From Pyrus communis (taxonomy: Eukaryota; Streptophyta; Magnoliopsida; Rosales; Rosaceae), in NCBI RefSeq assembly GCF_963583255.1, contig NC_084808.1, positions 13,849,201-13,913,200 on the forward strand: a stretch of DNA of 64,000 nt. Direction: 5' to 3'. Position 1 is the first letter of the stretch, and each line of letters opens with the position of its first letter. Positions 57,236 to 64,000 of this stretch are shown here, piece by piece. The notes under the pieces were generated by a model. That model did no database searches. It was not told where the DNA came from and saw only the letters and a list, made by a program, of their open reading frames with translations. A program made the position numbers and the translations under genes.

Positions 57236-57896
57236 TGTCACATCTCGGCCCAAGCCCCCATCACATTCCGGGCTCGACTTCATCGTAGCACGATATTGTC
57301 TGCTTTGGGCTCCGATCACGTCCTCACGGTTTTGTTTCTAGGAACTCACACGAGAACTTCCCAGTGGGTCACTGGTCATGAGATTGCTCTCGTGCGCTAC
57401 TCGCTTAACTTCAGAGTTCCTACGGAACCCGAAGCCAGTGAGCTTCCAAAAAGCCTCGTGCTAGGTATAGATGGGAATATACATAGAAGACTTACAAGAT
57501 CCACTCCTCTGGGTGATATGGGATGTTACAATCCACCCCCCTTAGGGGCCCGACGTCCTCATCGGCACACTTTCGACCAGGGATTGACTCTGATACAAAA
57601 TTGTCACATCCCGACCCGAGTCCCCATCACATCCTGGGCTCGACTCCACTGTATCACGATATTGTCCGTTTTGGGCCCTGACCACACCCTCACAGTTTTT
57701 GTTTCTGGGAACTCACACGAGAACTTTCCAGTGGGTCAATCATCATGGGAATACTCTTGCGCACTACTCGCTTAACTTCAGAGTTCCTACGGAACCCGAA
57801 GTCAGTGAGCTCCCAAAAAGTCTCGTGCTAGGTAGAGATGAGAATATACATATAAGGCTTACAAGATTTACTTTCCTGAACGATGTGTAATGTTAC
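57236..57896 (-). mobile_element. Second Cassandra TRIM element
   Basis: Two 295-bp LTRs at 57236-57530 and 57602-57896 flank a 71-bp interior. On the minus strand the interior starts with a clear primer site (TTTTGTATCAGAGTCA, near 57600) and ends with a CCTAAGGGGGGTGG purine tract. The 5S rRNA-like segments lie at about 57349-57420 and 57715-57787, with the TTAAGCGAGTAG and GGGAAGTTCTCGTG blocks preserved. Runs of five A on both sides (57231-57235, 57897-57901) fit a TSD but are low in information. The primer site is better preserved than in the copy at 40229. Confidence 0.93.
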
Positions 57897-57901
57897 AAAA
57901 A

Positions 57902-59430
57902 AATATATTGTTTTATCTACTTGTATTAGAACATGTGAAGTACTGCTTGATGTTGGCATCTCTGATCGACCGAACCTGTTTGCACTTGTGTTTGTTGGGT
58001 TTCTTTTTTGTTGTAATTCATTTGTGGTTGTTGGGTTTCTTTTTTTGTTGTAATTTTGGGCCATGTCTTGGGTCATTTGGTTTGTTGTTGTTGGGCTGGT
58101 TTAGAAGTGTTAGTTTGGGCTTTACCAAAAAAACACTTGTTAGTTTGGGATATAGACTTCAGATGTAACGCCAATTCTCTTGTACGTTCCAACCTTCACG
58201 GACCAACGGTGCGGATCATGACACAAATTTGGTATAAAGTATTGTTTATTAAACTTTGAACTCAAATGCTAACCATACATTAGTGGGTATGTATAGTTTT
58301 AAAAATCCAAACGACGATGCATCTATCGTCAAAACACATAGAGTACGATGAGTGGCTTTTGCATTGTTTTTCACACTTTTAAATTAATCATAATTTTTAA
58401 TATGCTTTTGGTATTTTGTAGGAAAATTAAATTATATGTGGACTTATCCTGGATTTCCAGGTGCCCAAATCTGATGTAAAAAGGGAGGGCGGGAAGGAAA
58501 ATTTTGCAAAGGAAATTTTCCTCCAAAATTTTGGCTGTGGCTGAGCAGGAAGACACAGCTTTTCATAAACCCACATAAATCCTATAGACATCTAATGCGA
58601 CCAAATTTTAGTAATGGAAACCTTAAAACCACTGTTAGTGTTAAACTACATCCTAATCCATGAAGCAGTCAACTCTTAGGTGGAAGGATTAAAAGATGAA
58701 AATAGAAGCCCTTAATAATTTACGAAATTAGCAAGGATTACAAGCGTAAATCCTTGGAGAATAAAATTTTGGAGTTCACTAGTTTGATACAAATTCCAAA
58801 GGATAATTTGATTAATTGATTGAAAGATGAAAGATGCTCACAAATGAGAAGCCAAATGGCTTAAATAAACAGATTATAACCCCCTGAGACATCTCAAAAG
58901 ACATAATTAAGACAAAAACTAAGACAAATAATAAAGCACTTGAAACCCCTAAAGACAAACAATAAAGAGCTGAATTTATTAGTAGGCTGTTGTTTTGACG
59001 GATTTCTACAAAAGATTGCTCAAGCCACTTTTGTGTGAGATTGAACACCTCTTCTACAAACGCATCAAAAATGAAAGTAGCATTTATCCAAACAACCTGA
59101 AAAGTCCAAAACATCTATTTTCAAGATAGATCATAGTAAATAATCTATTAACATGTGAATTATCAAATTTTCAATCACTTTTCTTTATTGCTTATTGTTT
59201 CCTTCTTTTAATTTTATTGCATGTGAAATAATCGAATTTTTGTACTATATCAGCCCTACAAGTAGCCCAACTTTCTCTTAAAGTTCGTTTGAACAGGTAC
59301 TGGAAGCTGTCAGATATATGAATGAAAAAACAAGAGAGAAAGATCGGCGCTGAAGCCCGTGCATAAATGGTAGGCTAATGGTGAGTAAAGCCAGGCAAAT
59401 TTCGGAACTAGGGTGTTTGGTCATGCTTAA
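57902..59430. other. Gene-free region
   Basis: 57930-58090 has a low-complexity TTGTTGGGTTTCTTTTTTGTTG repeat pair. No gene, tRNA or transposon end is visible in the rest. Confidence 0.5.
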
Positions 59431-59439
59431 TTAATAATT

Positions 59440-60404
59440 GGGTTATTATACAAAATGGTCCTTGAGATTTGCATGATCAATAGAGATGGTCCATAAAATT
59501 GAAAATCAATAAAAATGGTCCCTGAGATTGTCCACCATCCATGATTTTGGTCATTCCGTTAAAAACAATTTTGGGTAATTTTCAAAGCTTTATAACTCAA
59601 TCGTTTCTTAACCAAATTCCACCCATAATATATCAAAATAAAGATACGAAAGTATAGAATAAGATTATACATATTTGGAGCCCAATGGTTGCCGGAAATG
59701 GCCAGAAAATAGCCTAAAAGCTGACTGGTCCAAGAGAAAATTGGAAAACTCTCCGGAAACTGGGTAAACTTTAAACGTTTATAACTACTTCAATACTCAA
59801 CCAAATCGAGTGATTCAAAAACAAAAATAATACTTCTTGAAGAGACGAAGAGAATGGTACCTTTTTTGAAGGCTAACTCGCCGTTGTTTGGTCGGACAAC
59901 GGCTCGAAAATGGCTAACCATTTTCGAGTTAGCCATTTTTGAGCAGTTCTCTGGCCAAACCACGGAGATTTAGCAGTAAAAAAAGATACTATTCTCTTCG
60001 TCTCATCGAGAAGTATGATTTTCGTTTTTGAATCACTCGATTTCGTTGAGTATTGAAGAAGTTATGAACGTTTAAAGTTTACCCAGTTTCCGGCGAGTTT
60101 TCTAGTTTCCCGCGGACCAGTCACCTTTCAGGCTATTTTCCGGCTATCTCCGGCAATCATTGGGCTTCCAAATATTTATAATCTTGTTCTACACTTTCTT
60201 ATCTTCATTTTGATATATTATGGGTCGAATTTGATTAAGAATCGATTGAATTACGAAGTTTTGAAAATTGCCCTAAGAGTTTTTAATGGAATGACCAAAA
60301 TCATGGATGATGGACAATCTCAGAAACCATTTCTATTGATTTTCAATCTCAGGGACCATTTTATTCATCATGCAAATCTCAGGGACCATTTTGTATAATA
60401 ACCC
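59440..60404. mobile_element. Foldback Mutator-like element with 9-bp TSD TTAATAATT
   Basis: The 965-bp element is an almost complete inverted repeat. The left arm begins GGGTTATTATACAAAATGG and the right end, reversed, begins with exactly the same 19 bases; the arms stay alignable for roughly 440 bp to a short centre near 59915. Target repeats TTAATAATT lie at 59431-59439 and 60405-60413. Nine-base duplications with long terminal inverted repeats indicate the Mutator superfamily, non-autonomous form. No transposase ORF. Confidence 0.9.
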
Positions 60405-60413
60405 TTAATAATT

Positions 60414-61151
60414 ATAGACTAGAAAACATGTTAGTTTTCGGTCTGCTTGATTATGTATATATGTGACTGAATTTAGGAGCAGAGGAGTTGGAAACATGAT
60501 CCAAATCAGACGGCAAAATGGTCACCCGAAACTTAATCACATTTCACAAACTACCGCTCGTGCTGAAGATTTATGTATGTGATCACTTTGCTAAATGGTA
60601 TTGTTCTTGTGTCGACGAGGCTGACTTTTGTAAAATGTTCGGAAAAACCAGCAGATTTTCTGAATTAACAATTTAATGCCTAGACTTTGCTTAATGTGTA
60701 CCTGAATCTAAAATTTTAAATGCATCTACGAAGTTGATGCAATTGAATAAACTGCCTAGCTAGGTGCATATGTATGCAATTTGTGCTGCTGCTGCTGAGT
60801 GCTGATTACTATACAAAAGCTAGTTCCCACCATGAAAAGCTATTTTAGTGTCTCAAATTTGAGACTTGTAGCCATGTTATCTGGTTAACATTGTATTAGA
60901 GGGAATCTTATTGGACTTTTAGAAGGAAATTGTAAATTGTGATTGTTGCAAGGCATATTCAATTGTAGGCTTTGCAATAGGTGGCTATATTTATTTTCAA
61001 CTTTGTGAGGTGACTAGTGTTTCTCTCCATATTAACCTAGATGAATGAAAAGTTGGGCCCTCCTCCTTCCGAGCTACAAGAACTTACCTACGGCTACACT
61101 TGGAATGTCAAGATGCAAGTATTCCCAACCAACCACGCATTGTTATGTGAA
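60414..61151. other. Gene-free region between two foldback elements
   Basis: No ORF with a domain and no repeat end seen; a short (GCT)n run near 60785. Confidence 0.5.
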
Positions 61152-61160
61152 AAAATTAAA

Positions 61161-62025
61161 AGGTAAATTACATTTTCATACCTCAGGTTTGTGGCCTATT
61201 TCAATTCCTTATAATATCTTTAAAACATTTCATTTTCATACATTAAGTACTATTTTATTTCAAAATAATACCTCCGTTACATTTTCCATTCATTGATCCG
61301 TTAAGTGCTGACGTGGCTGCCACATATATGTCATGTGGCTCCCCAGATCTTGTCAAACACCCCCCCCCCCCCCCGAGCGATGTCGGAGCCTCATCATCTT
61401 TCATCCGTTGTTCGCACCCATCCTCCACCTCCTCCGCGCACCCATCTTCCCATCTTCCCCCTTCCAACCTGAGCCCAACCTGCAACCCAGAAAGAAGAAA
61501 AAGAAAAAAAACCCAACGCACCCACCCTCCGCACCCACCCTCGCACGCACCCTCTTCCCTCCTCTACACACCCCACTCCTTAAATCCACACTCATTGGGG
61601 AAGACGCGATTTGGGTTGTATGGAAATGGAGAGTTTTTTTTTCCTTTTCTTTTCTGAGTTTTTTTTTTTTTTTTTTTTTTTTTTCTGGGTTGCAGGTAGT
61701 GGGTGCGGAGGAGGAGGTGAAGGGTGGGTGCACGGTGGGTTTGGGGAAGACGGGAAGGGGAGGAAGATGAAAGATGGGTTTTTTTTTTTTTTTTTTTTTT
61801 CAGAAGATTCAGGTTTTTTTTTATTTAAATTTAAAAAAAAAAATTTGCCACGTGGCAGATATTTAGCAGCCACGTCAGCACTTAACTAATCAATGAATGA
61901 AAAGTGTAACAGATGTATTATTTTGAAATAAAATAGTACTTAACGTATGAAAGTGAAATGTTTTAAAGATGTTGTAAGGAATTGAAATAGACCCCAAACC
62001 TGAGGTATGAAAATATAATTTACCT
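61161..62025. mobile_element. Foldback Mutator-like element with 9-bp TSD AAAATTAAA
   Basis: The 865-bp element has terminal inverted repeats of about 190 bp. The left begins AGGTAAATTACATTTTCAT and the right end, reversed, AGGTAAATTATATTTTCAT; direct repeats AAAATTAAA lie at 61152-61160 and 62026-62034. The inner part is also roughly palindromic: a pyrimidine-rich left half (CATCTTTCATC...CTGCAACCCAGAAA, 61395-61495) faces a purine-rich right half (61680-61775). Homopolymers (C16 near 61358, T runs at 61660-61685 and 61778-61800) break it up. The long ORFs readable here come from this skewed composition and are not genes. Confidence 0.88.
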
Positions 62026-62034
62026 AAAATTAAA

Positions 62035-62304
62035 ATACATAACAGTGTATGATTGATTTAAAATAATATTACCGTAGCATTCCTTCATCAGTGTTAAATA
62101 GTCAGAAACATAAGAAGCAACCTGTGGGAATATTGTCATGTCAAATTTGAGTTGTATTGTGTTTCCCTAGCTTCCTTGAGGTTCTAGCAATCCTATGGAC
62201 ACCACAAAAAATGTTTTGACGACTACTTTGGCATGCTAACTTGCACAAATTTAATTTTTTTAATCAATACGAAGCAAAGACATTGGCTAAAGCATAGTAG
62301 TGCG

Positions 62305-62352
<48 letters not shown>

Positions 62353-64000
62353 AATCCCCTCCACATAATTTTATATAAAAACAAAATAAAAAAATAAAAA
62401 TAAGAGAACAATATTTGACTACTTTTGAATGAATAGAGATTTCTACTCAAAATACTTGATGTCATCGAAATCGATCATATTTTAGATCACTTTGTAAGAT
62501 TATTTCTATAAAAAAAATATCAATTCAAACAAAGATAGTTTAATCAATCAGTTATAATAAATATATAAATGGTTTGTAATAATACTTTGCTGACTTCACC
62601 ATGATTGGATATTATCGATTTAGTTTTCTATGCATAAAATCGTGCATTCTATCCGATCGGAGATTCGGAGGGTCCAACCCCACCGCCCAATTAATCTCAA
62701 ATTACAGTCCCTGACAATGACTGTTTAATTATTTCATTTGCAAATTTGTCTAAGCATACATTACACGCAACACGCAGGGACAAGTTGCTTGAACATTTCT
62801 AAAGTATTACTCCCTCTAATATTTATCAAAGCCCAATATTTGCTGCTTTTTTAACTAAAAAAAGACCAGTAGTATTCACTAGTTAATGATAACGGAAGTG
62901 CATAACTTTGCTGGCTTTAGAACAGCTTCTTATTAGGCAGAAAGCGAAAACCACCTCTGTACGTATCAGTATGATCTTTAAGGTAAAAAGGCAATGCAAA
63001 GACAATAACACAAGTACACATACTTTCAAATAACACTTAAAAAAATGTGTTCGTTAGAAAGTTCTCTCAAATATGTTGCATCTAGTCATTTTTAATTTCT
63101 TTTGTCTAGTTTTTGCAGTACATTTCTAACTAATTTGACCTAAGTTCCATGAAAAACTTTTTGTAGTCCCTCATCCAACTATAAATGAATCAGACCGCTG
63201 AATCCAAACCAACAACCCCAGCGAAAAAGAAATGATACCCCATCAGTAGCTGCTTTGCTCAAAATCTCATTTAGGAACTGAAGACAATCTGTATTAGGAA
63301 TATCTGTATGAGTAGGTAGCCCTTTTTGTTATGGAGATTAGGACTTAACCTAGGTCAATCTTGATACACGTCTCGAAACTAATGCTCGCATGTAAAGCTT
63401 TAACCTAGGTCAAGAATTTACATCAACCCTTACGGTATGTTTTCGAAGGTTAATTTCAAACTGCAATAATGCATATGACTACTCTTTTTTTCTAAAGTGA
63501 CGACGAAACAAACTACTTCTCCACAACTTGCATCGGACTCCTCACGTTTTTCTAATCACAAACCCCAGCTGATAGAGATGCTTCCACATTTTTTCCAGAT
63601 TTATCACAGTTTTCACGGAGAAAAAAAGATTTGAAAATGATGGCATCCTCCCTAAAGATATCTAGAGCTGCCAGATCTTGACGATGACATGCGAAGAGAT
63701 TCTCTCTGTGACATAAATTATACGTAGGATTTGTACAAAAACACCACTCTCCATAAATTTTAGGTGGGATTACAATCTCACATTTTAATTAACTAAGGTA
63801 GAGTTTTTAATTTTTTTCTTAAATCTATTATTATTAAAGAATGAAAGGAGAATCCAAAACTATTACATCAAATTAAAAGAAAAGAGAAATTATCACAAAG
63901 AATTTGTAATTAATAAATACTCCGCTAATGAGATTTGAACTGAAGATTGAATACCATTAAATCAAATCTTAATCATAAACAAGTATATTAGAACTTAGAA
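62035..64000. other. Gene-free end of window
   Basis: AT-rich DNA with a (CT)n microsatellite at 62306-62349. No coding region, RNA gene or transposon end is supported. Confidence 0.5.
62306..62349. repeat. (CT)n microsatellite
   Basis: About 21 CT units, uninterrupted. Confidence 0.95.

Noticed and set aside
61313..61889. Several 90-145 codon ORFs on both strands
   Set aside because: They arise from homopolymers and skewed composition inside a foldback transposon.
1..64000. CRISPR arrays, operons or bacterial-type defence systems
   Set aside because: Nothing of the kind; the window is plant nuclear DNA with introns and plant transposons.

Overview
This is a nuclear window from a flowering plant. 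It has GT-AG introns, long AT-rich intergenic DNA, plant LTR retrotransposons, MITEs, a scrap of plastid DNA and an endogenous pararetrovirus. The many copies of Cassandra and related repeat types suggest Rosaceae (Maleae or Prunus), but that is inference from memory of repeat families and not a search result.

Layout. 1-1565: the 3' part of a large LTR ending in TGTCA, cut by the window edge. 1690-13680: a dirigent-protein cluster made of two copies of a two-gene block (type-1 gene then type-2 gene). In the first block the type-1 gene (1845) carries one nonsense codon and the type-2 gene (5129) is intact. In the second block both genes (8423, 12712) are intact. Between the blocks lies a ~100-bp plastid trnA-UGC fragment. 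15092-16476 (minus): hydroxyethylthiazole kinase (thiamine salvage), two exons. 17576-26886: a decayed Ty1-copia element with a 2.4-kb solo LTR nested inside it. 28119-33223: a second Ty1-copia element whose LTRs are almost identical although its genes are broken. About 33550-44590 (minus): a nearly full-length endogenous caulimovirid (florendovirus-like) carrying promoter, tRNA-Met primer site, polyprotein and a second ORF. It is riddled with stops and interrupted by a solo LTR, a Tourist-like MITE and a Cassandra TRIM. 44745-48271 (plus): a four-exon GT14 glucuronosyltransferase-like gene that starts only about 150 bp from the viral promoter end, head to head. 49108-53971 (minus): a ten-exon chloroplast-envelope manganese transporter gene (PAM71-HL/CMT1, GDT1 family), convergent with the GT14 gene. 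54190-64000: no host gene seen. This stretch holds an hAT MITE, a second Cassandra TRIM and two long foldback Mutator-like elements, each with a clean target-site duplication.

The supported host genes are two working dirigent types (phenoxy-radical coupling in the apoplast), one thiamine salvage kinase, one Golgi arabinogalactan glycosyltransferase and one plastid Mn2+ transporter. They do not form a pathway. Most of the remaining DNA is transposon-derived, and the nesting gives a relative order of events. I found no operon-like or defence-like system; the most notable objects are the nested viral copy and the dirigent block duplication.
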